A program made the position numbers and the translations under genes. From positions 1 through 35,347 of the forward strand of contig PLYL01000014.1 of the NCBI GenBank assembly GCA_003151795.1: a DNA stretch of 35,347 bases, read 5' to 3'. The DNA is from Candidatus Yanofskyibacteriota bacterium (GTDB lineage Bacteria; Patescibacteriota; Minisyncoccia; 2-02-FULL-40-12; GWA2-44-9). The notes below the pieces were generated by a model. The model saw only the letters and a program-made list of their open reading frames with translations, was not told the origin of the DNA and did not search any database. Below, one piece after another: positions 12,290 to 20,116 of this stretch; within the stretch, counting starts at the first letter, position 1; each line of letters starts with the position of its first letter.

Positions 12290-13929
12290 TCTTTTTGGAT
12301 ATGGGCCATGGCATATGGCATATCAGCATTAACTTTTTTGCGGGGATTGAAAATATTCTGCGGGTCAAAGATATCTTTTGTTTGTTTAAACAAGGCTGTG
12401 ATTTGCGGACCATACATTTTTTCGAGGTACGGCGTGCGAATCAGACCGTCATTGTGCTCGGCCGTGATGGAACCGTGCATGGATATTACTAAGTCATAAA
12501 CTTTTTCTGATAGTTCCGGAATCGCCCGACGGTTCTCCTCGCTGTGGAAATCCATCAGCGGAATGACGTGAAAATTCGCGTCCCCCGCATGGCCGGCGAT
12601 GGTATAAGTCAAACCTTTGTATTGTTTTACGAGGTCATTAAGTTTCGGCAAAAATGACGGCAGTTGATCGACATGGACAATCACATCGTCCACAAACGGC
12701 GCGGTGTGCTCGTTCCCGACGTGTTTGCGAAGCAAGGCGAAGCTTTCTCGGCGGATGGTCCAATACTTCTCGGCTTCCTCGGCGTCTTTGGTGATATGCG
12801 TCGAGACGTCAAATTTTGCCTTCACGGCCTCTTGGGCGGATTTTAATTTATCATCCACTTCAGATTCACTATCGCCGGTAAATTCAGCCAGTAGAACCAG
12901 TTTGGGCAAACCGCCCGTCAAAACCATCTCCGCTTCGGGTAGGAATTTAAAAAACAGAGAAAGCGCGCTTCCCTTCATGCTTTTAATTAAAGCGGGTAAA
13001 AATCGAAGGGCGAGTTTCAAAGTCTGGTCGTCATAGGTTTCAAAACTCTCGGGCTTGAATTTCATCACTTCGTTCACCAAATCGCCGAGCGGGGCGAGGT
13101 CTTTCATAAACATAACCAGCAATTTTGAAACTGGCTTGGGTTTGATGAGTTTTAATTTTATTTTAGTAACCAGGCCCAACGTGCCCTGCGAACCGACAAT
13201 CAGTTTGGTCAGATCGAATGTTCCTTGTTCCTTGTTTAAAATGTTCCATAAGTAGTAGCCGGCCGAGTTTTTGGAAACATTCGGTTTGGCTTTTTGAATG
13301 ACGTCGTAATTGGTTTCAATCAGCGCGTACATATCTCGATAAATTTGGCCTTCCAAATCCGGCTGGGATTTTTTAGCTTCGAGTTGTTCCGGCGCCAGGG
13401 CGTGAAAAACATACTCGTTACCGTCCGATAGCACGACTTTCAATTCTTCGACATATTTTTCGGTCTTGCCATAACTCAAAGATTTCTCTCCGCCGGAATT
13501 ATTGGCCACAATCCCGCCCATGGCGCAAATTTCCCGCGAAGCGGGATACGACGGCAGAAGCAAGCCTTTGGCCAGAGTGGCTTTTTCAAAATCCCGATAA
13601 TAGACGCCGGGTTCGGTAACGGCGTAATCATTGCCGACTTCCAAAACGTGATTAAAATATTTCATGAAATCAAGGACGATAGAATCATTGAGCGGACCGC
13701 CGGACATGTCCGTGCCGGCCGAACGCGCGGTTAGCGACAAACTGGGCTGTTCCGATTTATGTTCGCCGACCCACTTCACCAGATGTTTCACGTCTTCGGT
13801 ATCTTTAGGGTAGACAATAACTTCCGGCTTCACCTCAAAAATACTGGCGTCGTGGCTGTATTTTAATAGGTCTTGCTCCGTGATGCTTACATCGCCTTTG
13901 ATTATATTTTTGAGTTGATCTGCTAACAC
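12286..13929 (-). CDS. FAD-binding oxidase, GlcD/D-lactate dehydrogenase type
   Basis: A 547-residue flavoprotein of the vanillyl-alcohol oxidase fold. The PCMH FAD-binding domain has VIVYPKDTEDVKHLVKW, LTARSAGTDMSGGPL, EPGVYYRDFEK and GGIVANNSGGEKSLSYGKT. The C-terminal substrate domain has YTIAGHAGDANFHVIPL and SITAEHNDGLIRTPYL, the histidine-rich signature of glycolate and D-lactate oxidising enzymes. Length matches D-lactate/glycolate oxidoreductases without an iron-sulfur domain. The likely role is oxidation of a 2-hydroxy acid; the acceptor is unknown. It is the first gene of the operon with rpe and pfkB. NKEQGTFDL (13220-13240) is encoded by a short heptamer array. Confidence 0.87.
   Translation of the reverse strand: MLADQLKNIIKGDVSITEQDLLKYSHDASIFEVKPEVIVYPKDTEDVKHLVKWVGEHKSEQPSLSLTARSAGTDMSGGPLNDSIVLDFMKYFNHVLEVGNDYAVTEPGVYYRDFEKATLAKGLLLPSYPASREICAMGGIVANNSGGEKSLSYGKTEKYVEELKVVLSDGNEYVFHALAPEQLEAKKSQPDLEGQIYRDMYALIETNYDVIQKAKPNVSKNSAGYYLWNILNKEQGTFDLTKLIVGSQGTLGLVTKIKLKLIKPKPVSKLLVMFMKDLAPLGDLVNEVMKFKPESFETYDDQTLKLALRFLPALIKSMKGSALSLFFKFLPEAEMVLTGGLPKLVLLAEFTGDSESEVDDKLKSAQEAVKAKFDVSTHITKDAEEAEKYWTIRRESFALLRKHVGNEHTAPFVDDVIVHVDQLPSFLPKLNDLVKQYKGLTYTIAGHAGDANFHVIPLMDFHSEENRRAIPELSEKVYDLVISMHGSITAEHNDGLIRTPYLEKMYGPQITALFKQTKDIFDPQNIFNPRKKVNADMPYAMAHIQKE
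13220..13240. repeat. Intragenic heptamer repeat, three units
   Basis: TGTTCCT, TGTTCCT, TGTTTAA: 21 bases, exactly seven codons (part of NKEQGTF) inside the FAD oxidase gene. Confidence 0.6.
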
Positions 13930-14005
13930 AAATTATCGAATCAAGAAGTAAGAGTTAAGAAGTAAGATTTATATTTTCGTAATTCTTAATTCGAAATTCT
14001 TAATT
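13930..14005. repeat. Heptamer repeats between rpiB and the FAD oxidase
   Basis: AAGAAGT, AAGAGTT, AAGAAGT units followed by TTCTTAA/TTCGAAA/TTCTTAA units fill the spacer with a seven-base period. I see nothing else in it. Confidence 0.7.
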
Positions 14006-14011
14006 CTATTA

Positions 14012-14455
14012 CTAATATTCCTCTTCTATATTTTCCACTTCGTGAATCCGGCGCTTATAGCGCTCTTCGCCGGAGAAATCAGTATCGAGGAAAATTTTTA
14101 CAATTTCTTTGACATCATCTTCGGAAGTATGGTCGGAAGCAAGGGCGAGAACATTAATATCGTCGTCGTGGCGGGCGGCGCGAATTTGGTCTTTATTAAT
14201 AGCCAGCCCACACCGGATGCCGGAGACTTTATTAGCCACCTCGTCCACACCGACCCCCGAACCGCAAATCACAATCCCCCGGTCTTCATGGTCGATGATG
14301 CTCTTGGCGACTTTCAAAGCAAACTCGGGATAATCATCTTCGGGATCAAGCTCCAGCGCGCCGACGTCTTCATATTCAAAATTCAACTCATCAAAAAACT
14401 CCTTTAATTTTTCCTTCAGTTCGAATCCTCGATGATCGGCGCCGATATAAATCAT
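14012..14455 (-). CDS. rpiB: Ribose 5-phosphate isomerase B
   Basis: A 147-residue RpiB/LacAB isomerase. MIYIGADHRGFELKEKLKE is the phosphate-binding N-terminus, C64 in IVICGSGVGVDEVANK is the catalytic base position of RpiB, and H96 in RAARHDDDINVLAL is the ring-opening histidine region. It converts ribose 5-phosphate to ribulose 5-phosphate, feeding the epimerase encoded downstream. The C-terminal tail is unusually acidic (EVENIEEEY). Its start overlaps the trxB stop by four bases (ATGA), so it is co-transcribed with trxB. Confidence 0.93.
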   Translation of the reverse strand: MIYIGADHRGFELKEKLKEFFDELNFEYEDVGALELDPEDDYPEFALKVAKSIIDHEDRGIVICGSGVGVDEVANKVSGIRCGLAINKDQIRAARHDDDINVLALASDHTSEDDVKEIVKIFLDTDFSGEERYKRRIHEVENIEEEY

Positions 14456-15423
14456 TTTCGGTTTAGATATTCTACCGCGGCCAGGACGGCGATACAGCCT
14501 TGGCCGGCGGCGATTACGATTTGTTTAAACGGCACATTAGTGACATCGCCGGCGGCAAATAGCCCCGGGACATTGGTAGCACAGCGGGCGTCGACGACAA
14601 TCTGGCCGAATTTATCTTTCAAAACATCCTCGGGCACAAGTCCGGAGTTTGGAACCATGCCGACATGGATAAAGATGCCGTCGGTTTTTAACTCTTGTTC
14701 GATGCCGGATGTATCGATATAAGTAACGGCTGTCACCAACTGTTCTCCTTTGATACCGGTCGTCTTGGCCTGATAAATTATCTTGACGTTTTTCTTAGCC
14801 GTCAATTTATCTATCAAGACTTGCTCGCCCTTGAACTGGGCATTCTTATTTATAACATAAACTTGGGAGGCGATATCGGCCAGCATCAAGCCCGACTCCA
14901 GCGCCGAATTCCCGCCACCGATGACGGTTGTGATTTTGTCGGTAAACAACGGCCCGTCGCAAGTCGTGCAATAAGTCACGCCTTTGTTGCGAAATTCTCT
15001 CTCGCCGGGCACGCCAAGTTCTTTAGGATGGACGCCGGTGACGATGATTACTGCTTTGGCGTCATAGTCGCACTTGGGCGCACTTTCAGTATCTATCCCT
15101 TCCATCTTATCTCCAGCCATGGTCGGACCATCCGAATTTACCGAGATGCAAAAGAGGCCATCGGTCTGACGAATTATCGAACGCACCTCAATGCCCTCTT
15201 CCGGCGTCGTGTGATTAGCCAAAAGGTGGGCCTTAAACTGATCTGTGAGCGCGAGGCCGTCGGTCGAAACCACGCCGGGCCAATTTTCGATAATCCCCGA
15301 GGTCGCGACTTCTCCGCCGAATTCTTTGGTAATAATTTTAAAATTAAGACCGCGCCGAGCCGCGTAGACTCCCGCAGAAGTAGCAGCAGCAGATCCTCCA
15401 ATTACAATAAGGTCATAAGTCAT
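14452..15423 (-). CDS. trxB: Thioredoxin reductase
   Basis: A 323-residue flavoprotein that passes electrons from NADPH to thioredoxin. IVIGGSAAATSAGVYAARRG (8-25) binds FAD. C152 and C155 in TYCTTCDGP form the redox disulfide. TTVIGGGNSALESGLML (165-181) is the NAD(P)-binding GxGxxA motif. VPGLFAAGDVTNVPFKQ near the C-terminus is the second FAD motif. It has EIENWPG as IIENWPG. Residues about 100-118 (TMAGDKMEGIDTESAPKC) form an extra loop compared with E. coli TrxB. It lies first in a two-gene unit with rpiB, 14 bases from the structured repeat at 15437. Confidence 0.94.
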   Translation of the reverse strand: MTYDLIVIGGSAAATSAGVYAARRGLNFKIITKEFGGEVATSGIIENWPGVVSTDGLALTDQFKAHLLANHTTPEEGIEVRSIIRQTDGLFCISVNSDGPTMAGDKMEGIDTESAPKCDYDAKAVIIVTGVHPKELGVPGEREFRNKGVTYCTTCDGPLFTDKITTVIGGGNSALESGLMLADIASQVYVINKNAQFKGEQVLIDKLTAKKNVKIIYQAKTTGIKGEQLVTAVTYIDTSGIEQELKTDGIFIHVGMVPNSGLVPEDVLKDKFGQIVVDARCATNVPGLFAAGDVTNVPFKQIVIAAGQGCIAVLAAVEYLNRK

Positions 15424-15436
15424 AATAAATTAAGCC

Positions 15437-15522
15437 GTCCCGATTTGTCCTGCGCGAAGCGCAGATGACAAATCGAGGATCCTCGATTTTGCAACCAAGC
15501 TCTGCTTGGGCAAAATCGGGAC
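15437..15522. repeat. Structured repeat family A, copy 2
   Basis: GTCCC/GGGAC ends enclose two arms. Arm 1 is GATTTGTC ... GACAAATC with inner TGCGC/GCGCA. Arm 2 is GATTTTGC ... GCAAAATC with inner CCAAGC/GCTTGG. The core is ATCGAGGATCCTCGAT. The layout equals copy 1 at 1794-1861, but arm sequences differ with pairing kept. It lies between the divergent trxB and glycosyltransferase genes. Confidence 0.8.
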
Positions 15523-15562
15523 TGATCCGCCGATAATGATTAAATCAAACATATGTTATATT

Positions 15563-17008
15563 ATGAGGGTAATGTCCAAGAAGACAAGCCTCATTATCCT
15601 CATCCTCGTCAGTATCGGCATCCACTTTGCCTTTTTTGGCCATCCAAACGAGACCGTCTTCGATGAAGTCCACTTCGGCAAGTTTGTCTCGGCCTATTAC
15701 ACGCACGAGTACTATTTCGATATCCATCCGCCGGGTGGCAAGCTTATTATCGCCGGATTCGCGAAATTGTTCAACTTTTCGCCGGAATACAGCTTCGCCC
15801 AAATCGGCCAGCCGTTTCCAGATAATAAATATCTAGCGCTTCGATTTTTACCAACGCTTGCCGGTACGTTTCTGCCGATTGTAATTTATTTTCTGGCCTT
15901 AGAACTTGGCTTCTCGATAATGGGCGCGTTTGGCGCGGGTATGCTGATTGCCCTGGAAAACGCGCTCCTCACTCAATCCCGATATATTCTCCTTGACCCG
16001 TTTCTTTTAGTATTTGGATTTGCCGCTTTGCTGTTTTATTTTAGGCATAGATCCGCAGACCAACATTGTCGTAAAGATCTCCCGAAGGGAGAGAAATTGA
16101 AAATTGAAAATTGGAATTTGATACTCATGGCTCTCTTCGGCGGCCTTTCCTTATCTATCAAGTGGACCGGTATCGCTTTTCTCGGTCTCGCCGGCGTGAT
16201 TGAACTCGTTGATATCATAAAGCAAGAATTACGAATTAAGAATTACAAATTAATAAATCTCTTCAAACAGATATTAAAACTGATTCTATATTTTGTGGTG
16301 ATTCCGTTTCTCTTGTATTTCTCCGTCTTTGTTATTCATTTCTCCCTGCTCATTAAATCCGGCGATGGCGACGCGTTTATGAGTCCGGCGTTCCAAAGTT
16401 CGCTTCAGGGTTCAACCTATGCCACTGATCCCGCGCTCAAACCGCTCAATATTTTCCAAAAGTTCGTCGAGCTCAACAAAGAAATGTACACCGCCAATGC
16501 GACGCTCACCGCCACTCATCCTTACAGTTCCAAATGGTACACCTGGCCCTTTATGATTCGGCCGATCTACTACTGGGACCACGCGGCGACAAACGCCCCG
16601 ACCGAATCCAAGATTTATCTTATCGGCAATCCGCTCATCTGGTGGGCCAGTACTGTCGCAGTCTTGTATTTAGTATTAAGTATCATGGGCGAATGGATTT
16701 CCAAACGACGGATTGCCTTGGCCCATAATACAGTCCCCTTAATACTTATCGCGGGCTACTTCATTAATTATCTCCCCTTCATCGGCATCGGCCGGGTGAT
16801 GTTCCTCTACCATTATCTCTCGGCTTTAATCTTCGCCATCCTCGCCCTCGCCTATCTGATTGACCAACAGAAATTTTCTAAGCGAATTTTTATAGTCTGT
16901 ATTGCTCTCTCCACCCTCGCCTTCCTCTACTTTGCCCCGCTCTCCTACGGCCTCCCCCTCGAATCCGGCCAATTCCAAAACCGCCTCTGGCTCACCACAT
17001 GGCAATAA
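15563..17008 (+). CDS. Dolichyl-phosphate-mannose-protein mannosyltransferase-like (GT39/PMT)
   Basis: A polytopic membrane glycosyltransferase of about 480 residues. The first loop after TM1 has ETVFDEVHFGKFVSAYYTH, then YYFDIHPPGGKLIIAG: the DE pair and HPP motif mark the PMT family, which uses a polyprenyl-phosphate sugar to glycosylate proteins. The C-terminal loop has SSKWYTWPFMIRPIYYW. About ten hydrophobic segments are visible. I start at 15563 (MRVMSKK); the frame is open upstream, but that part overlaps the structured repeat. A loop after about residue 170 is built from a palindrome plus three heptamers (16075-16114), and another from four heptamers (16224-16251). It probably decorates surface proteins. 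Confidence 0.85.
   Translation: MRVMSKKTSLIILILVSIGIHFAFFGHPNETVFDEVHFGKFVSAYYTHEYYFDIHPPGGKLIIAGFAKLFNFSPEYSFAQIGQPFPDNKYLALRFLPTLAGTFLPIVIYFLALELGFSIMGAFGAGMLIALENALLTQSRYILLDPFLLVFGFAALLFYFRHRSADQHCRKDLPKGEKLKIENWNLILMALFGGLSLSIKWTGIAFLGLAGVIELVDIIKQELRIKNYKLINLFKQILKLILYFVVIPFLLYFSVFVIHFSLLIKSGDGDAFMSPAFQSSLQGSTYATDPALKPLNIFQKFVELNKEMYTANATLTATHPYSSKWYTWPFMIRPIYYWDHAATNAPTESKIYLIGNPLIWWASTVAVLYLVLSIMGEWISKRRIALAHNTVPLILIAGYFINYLPFIGIGRVMFLYHYLSALIFAILALAYLIDQQKFSKRIFIVCIALSTLAFLYFAPLSYGLPLESGQFQNRLWLTTWQ
16075..16114. repeat. Composite insertion: palindrome plus heptamers in the glycosyltransferase gene
   Basis: AGATCTCCCGAAGGGAGA (16075-16092) is followed two bases later by AAATTGA, AAATTGA, AAATTGG (16094-16114, 21 bases). 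Together they encode DLPKGEKLKIENW between membrane segments. AGATCTCCCG recurs in the palindrome at 27284-27315. Confidence 0.65.
16224..16251. repeat. Intragenic heptamer repeat, four units
   Basis: AAGAATT, ACGAATT, AAGAATT, ACAAATT in the glycosyltransferase gene encode QELRIKNYKL in a loop between membrane segments. The unit is the same as that of the intergenic arrays. Confidence 0.75.
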
Positions 17009-17427
17009 AAAAGACCGCCGTAATTATTAAGGGCAACCCCGCACTGGTGAACGGCAACGTTCGTGCCGATACTTTTTACGCCGACCTCAAGACTTTTTTA
17101 GAAAGTTTAGACTTTGAAGTTTCTTTTGACGCGGGCGAGCCATATACAACACCACCTAAAGCGGATGTCTGGATTGGTCATAGCCGAGGTTCTGACCGCC
17201 TGCGATTTGCTCTGCCAGAAACAATTGTCGTCGGGCTTGGCGTTCCAGAATCGGTGGAAGGGCATTCATTCCCAGTTGTTAATCACCCAAAAGATGAACT
17301 AGCTCACCGTGTCTATAAATCCGGTAAAATATTAAGAGGCGAAGATACTGCACATCTCGACGACACGAATCACTATATCCTCACCGATGACATGAAACGT
17401 CAGTTGATTGAAATTATACAGAAATAA
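16999..17427 (+). CDS. Small protein of unknown function
   Basis: A 142-residue soluble protein that I do not recognise with certainty. The N-terminus KKTAVIIKGNPALVNGNVRADTFYADLKTFL looks like the first beta-strand and helix of an alpha/beta sandwich. VWIGHSRGSDRLRFA (about 55-69) resembles the nucleophile elbow GHSRG of alpha/beta hydrolases or a nucleotide-binding loop. FPVVNHPKDELAHRVY and TNHYILTDDMKRQLIEII complete it. It overlaps the glycosyltransferase stop by ten bases and so is probably co-translated with it. At 142 residues it is too short for a full alpha/beta hydrolase. Confidence 0.6.
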   Translation: MAIKKTAVIIKGNPALVNGNVRADTFYADLKTFLESLDFEVSFDAGEPYTTPPKADVWIGHSRGSDRLRFALPETIVVGLGVPESVEGHSFPVVNHPKDELAHRVYKSGKILRGEDTAHLDDTNHYILTDDMKRQLIEIIQK

Positions 17428-17462
17428 AAAACGCGCGGTGGGTCGTATAGACCCCACCGCGC
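17420..17462 (-). terminator. Terminator of the methyltransferase gene
   Basis: Stem GCGCGGTGGG / CCCACCGCGC with a ten-base loop. On the minus strand it is followed by GTTTTTTATTTC. It overlaps the stop codon of the converging plus-strand gene. Confidence 0.8.
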
Positions 17463-17472
17463 CTTAAGCGTT

Positions 17473-18201
17473 TTACCTCGCCAGCGATTTCGGCCAGAAG
17501 CCGAAGACGAGCTTCTGCTCGCGGTGTTCGAGCATCTCCTTGGTAGAGAGGAACTCGCCCCACCCATCTTCGGGCGGATTGTACCGCTTCGGTTTTGTCC
17601 GCGACGGAGGATGGAGCTGTCTGACATCAACATCGAATCCAGCCTCCTCTCCGATCCTCTGAATGTCCATCGGCTGGTGTGCGTAGGACACGTGCCCGTA
17701 CTTCTCTCTGAGCGGCGCACGCCAGCGCATCCATGCCGTGTTCTCAGCGTGACTGCCGAGCGCGATGAAGGCGCCGCCGTCGGGCCGCAGGATCCGCATG
17801 AGCTGATTTGAGAAATCTTCCAGGGAGTCGATCAGATACAGTGTCTCGTGACTGACCACGAGATCCATACTCTGAGGCGGCACCTGTTCGAGCTTCTCGA
17901 AGAAGCATCCGTTCGGAAACTTCTGGATCGCTTTCTGCCTGGCGAGCTTGAGCGGTTCGACGCCGTTGACGCTGATGTTGGTCCACCCCCGTCTTGCCTG
18001 AATGGCTTCAAGCAAGCCGCCGGTGTGACACCCGATGTCGAGCACGTTCCACGGACGGTTCGGCAAGGAAGGAATCCTGGCCTTCAGGGCCACGTCTTCA
18101 GCCAGAACATCGTCGACGCACTGGATGAGCGCCCGCCAGTTCTCCTGGTTCTGCATCTCCATCCGCATATCGCCGCCCTTGTCAAAAAAGTACTCTCCCA
18201 C
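17473..18201 (-). CDS. Class I SAM-dependent methyltransferase
   Basis: A 242-residue methyltransferase of the Rossmann-like class. Motif I is NVLDIGCHTGGLLEAIQ (52-68), NGVEPLKLARQKA gives the acidic residue after strand 2, MDLVVSHETLYLIDSLEDF is motif IV/post-I, and LMRILRPDGGAFIALGSH is motif V/VI. The substrate is unknown. The gene is a self-contained unit: consensus promoter (TTGACT-16-TATAAT), a clear AAAGGAG ribosome site nine bases before a GTG start, and its own terminator. It is visibly GC-richer than its neighbours, and its ribosome site is unlike most starts here. That suggests recent transfer from a GC-richer bacterium. Confidence 0.85.
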   Translation of the reverse strand: MGEYFFDKGGDMRMEMQNQENWRALIQCVDDVLAEDVALKARIPSLPNRPWNVLDIGCHTGGLLEAIQARRGWTNISVNGVEPLKLARQKAIQKFPNGCFFEKLEQVPPQSMDLVVSHETLYLIDSLEDFSNQLMRILRPDGGAFIALGSHAENTAWMRWRAPLREKYGHVSYAHQPMDIQRIGEEAGFDVDVRQLHPPSRTKPKRYNPPEDGWGEFLSTKEMLEHREQKLVFGFWPKSLAR

Positions 18202-18240
18202 CGAAACTCTCCTTTACGGGCCGTATGGCCGCATTTCCAT

Positions 18241-18268
18241 ATTATAATCTATTTTAATAAAAAGTCAA
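18241..18268 (-). promoter_or_regulatory. Consensus sigma-70 promoter of the methyltransferase gene
   Basis: On the minus strand TTGACT (18268-18263) and TATAAT (18246-18241) lie 16 bases apart. The predicted start leaves a leader of about 33 bases containing AAAGGAG before the GTG at 18201. Confidence 0.75.
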
Positions 18269-18325
18269 TCCGCCTGGGCAATGTTCATTAAAACAAGTAT
18301 GATAGCTAGGCACACCTCTCTTCTC

Positions 18326-20116
18326 ATGGCAATAAAAGAATTCTTTAAAACTTTTTGGGAGGCGTTCATTTTGCGCTGGCGAGTCGATCGCCTGATTTTT
18401 GTACTTATGGCTTTGGGTACGATAGTAGATGGCGTAATGCCGATTGCTCTTAGCTATTCATTCAAACTTCTCCTCGATAGGCTTACATTTGATATTTCTC
18501 AAAAAATTGAACTTGTATCAATTGCCCTAATCGGGATACTCGCCCTTAGATTCTTACTGCAAACTTTTTCAAACTTAAAGAATGTCCTATTTTTTTCTTA
18601 CTTACAGAGAATTAGCAGATACCGCATGGAAAATTACCTCAATTATTCTATAAGTGAAAAAATATCTAACCTCGACATTGATTATTTTGAAAATTCAAAA
18701 ACTCAAAATCTTATTAGTAAGGTCACTCGGGAATCAGTCAGTAGAATTCCGGCTTATGCGGAAAATGTATTGTGGCTTATTTCAAGTAGTATCACATTGA
18801 TTCTTGCCATTTTAGCGTTAGCGCCTATTAGCATCTGGATTCCCTTAGTTGCCATCATCGTAAGTATCCCTAGGGTTTACACAACCCAAATTCGAAGCAA
18901 TTTAGAGTGGAGCGTATTCAACAAACAAACGCCCGAAAGTCGCTGGTTATTATATTTTTCGAATCTAGCCCAAGACGAACTAACGGTTACGGAAGCTCGT
19001 ATATTTAGGTTCCGAAAAGAAATACTGGAAAAAATTGATTACTATCAAGAAAAAGTTTTTAAAGGTCTTCATAGCGCATTAAAAAAATATATCTCGTTGG
19101 CTTGGATTCCGATACTATGTGAATCTGTCTTCGTTTTTATCGTCATTTATTTAAAGCTGCCTGCCACGCTTAGTGGCGTCCTTGGTATCGGTAGCCTTGT
19201 ATTTTTAGTTCAAATACTTGACCAAGTAATGACTTCGACCACGGGCGTAAATTCATATATCATCACGCTAGTTGAGGACAGCAGATACATTAAAAACTAT
19301 TTTGAACTTCTAAATTTACCGCCCAAAATTATTGAGAAAAAACCTGGGCACGTCTTTGAAGAAATATCCGCGCCAACTATTCAATTCAGTGGCGTGAATT
19401 TCCAATACCCAGATGGTAAGCCAGTTTTAAAAAATATTTCTTTTTCAGTCAAACCTGGCGAACACCTTGCCATTGTAGGGCCTAACGGGGCCGGCAAAAC
19501 TACCTTAATAAAACTACTCCTCCGTCTTTATGATCCAACGAAGGGTTCGATTTTGATAAATGACTTCGATTTAAAGGATGTTAAATTAGATAATTGGTAT
19601 AAATTCGTGAGTACCCTCTTCCAATCATTTATAAAATACTCCTTGACCGTCAGTGAAAATATAATGATGAGCGCCAGTGGCAGTGAAGACAAAAATAAAA
19701 TTAAAAAGGCGGCTCAAATGTCGGGCGCGGATGAATTTATTGAAAAGTTTCCCAAGAAATATAACCAGCAATTGGGACGTAAGTTTGACGGCGAAGAATT
19801 ATCGGTCGGTCAATGGCAGAAACTCGCGCTGGCGCGCGCGTTTTATGAAGAAGCGCCGGTGTTGATTCTCGATGAGCCGACGTCAGCCATCGACGCGGAA
19901 GCGGAAGCGGAAATTTTCGACAATCTAAACAAAGTTTACAAAGACAAAACGGTAATATTTATCTCTCACCGCTTCTCAACTGTTAGAAATGCCGACAAAA
20001 TCATCGTCCTCAAAGACGGCCGGATTGCCGAAGAAGGCACTCACGAATCGCTCATGCTCAAATCCGGCATCTACGCCCGCATGTTCAAAAAACAAGCCAA
20101 AGGCTACATCGACTAA
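18326..20116 (+). CDS. ABC exporter, fused membrane and ATPase domains
   Basis: A half-transporter of about 596 residues. The N-terminal part has five to six hydrophobic segments of an ABC exporter domain. The ATPase part has Walker A IVGPNGAGKTTLIK, signature LSVGQWQKLALARA (LSVGQ in place of LSGGQ), Walker B APVLILDEPTSAID and the switch histidine in VIFISHRFSTV. It should form a homodimer that exports a lipid, peptide or drug; the substrate is unknown. In-frame starts also exist at 18281 and 18299. The first two thirds are AT-rich and the last part (from about 19790) switches to GC-richer codons, which may reflect a mosaic origin. It converges on sodA with a four-base overlap of the coding ends. 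Confidence 0.88.
   Translation: MAIKEFFKTFWEAFILRWRVDRLIFVLMALGTIVDGVMPIALSYSFKLLLDRLTFDISQKIELVSIALIGILALRFLLQTFSNLKNVLFFSYLQRISRYRMENYLNYSISEKISNLDIDYFENSKTQNLISKVTRESVSRIPAYAENVLWLISSSITLILAILALAPISIWIPLVAIIVSIPRVYTTQIRSNLEWSVFNKQTPESRWLLYFSNLAQDELTVTEARIFRFRKEILEKIDYYQEKVFKGLHSALKKYISLAWIPILCESVFVFIVIYLKLPATLSGVLGIGSLVFLVQILDQVMTSTTGVNSYIITLVEDSRYIKNYFELLNLPPKIIEKKPGHVFEEISAPTIQFSGVNFQYPDGKPVLKNISFSVKPGEHLAIVGPNGAGKTTLIKLLLRLYDPTKGSILINDFDLKDVKLDNWYKFVSTLFQSFIKYSLTVSENIMMSASGSEDKNKIKKAAQMSGADEFIEKFPKKYNQQLGRKFDGEELSVGQWQKLALARAFYEEAPVLILDEPTSAIDAEAEAEIFDNLNKVYKDKTVIFISHRFSTVRNADKIIVLKDGRIAEEGTHESLMLKSGIYARMFKKQAKGYID

Noticed and set aside
14695-15468. Long open frame on the plus strand opposite trxB (257 codons)
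   Set aside because: It is antisense to a complete, highly conserved thioredoxin reductase and has no recognisable protein features.
15506-15562. N-terminal extension of the PMT-like glycosyltransferase (19 more codons)
   Set aside because: The extra codons overlap the structured repeat at 15437-15522 and do not resemble the family N-terminus. The ATG at 15563, just before the first membrane segment, is better.
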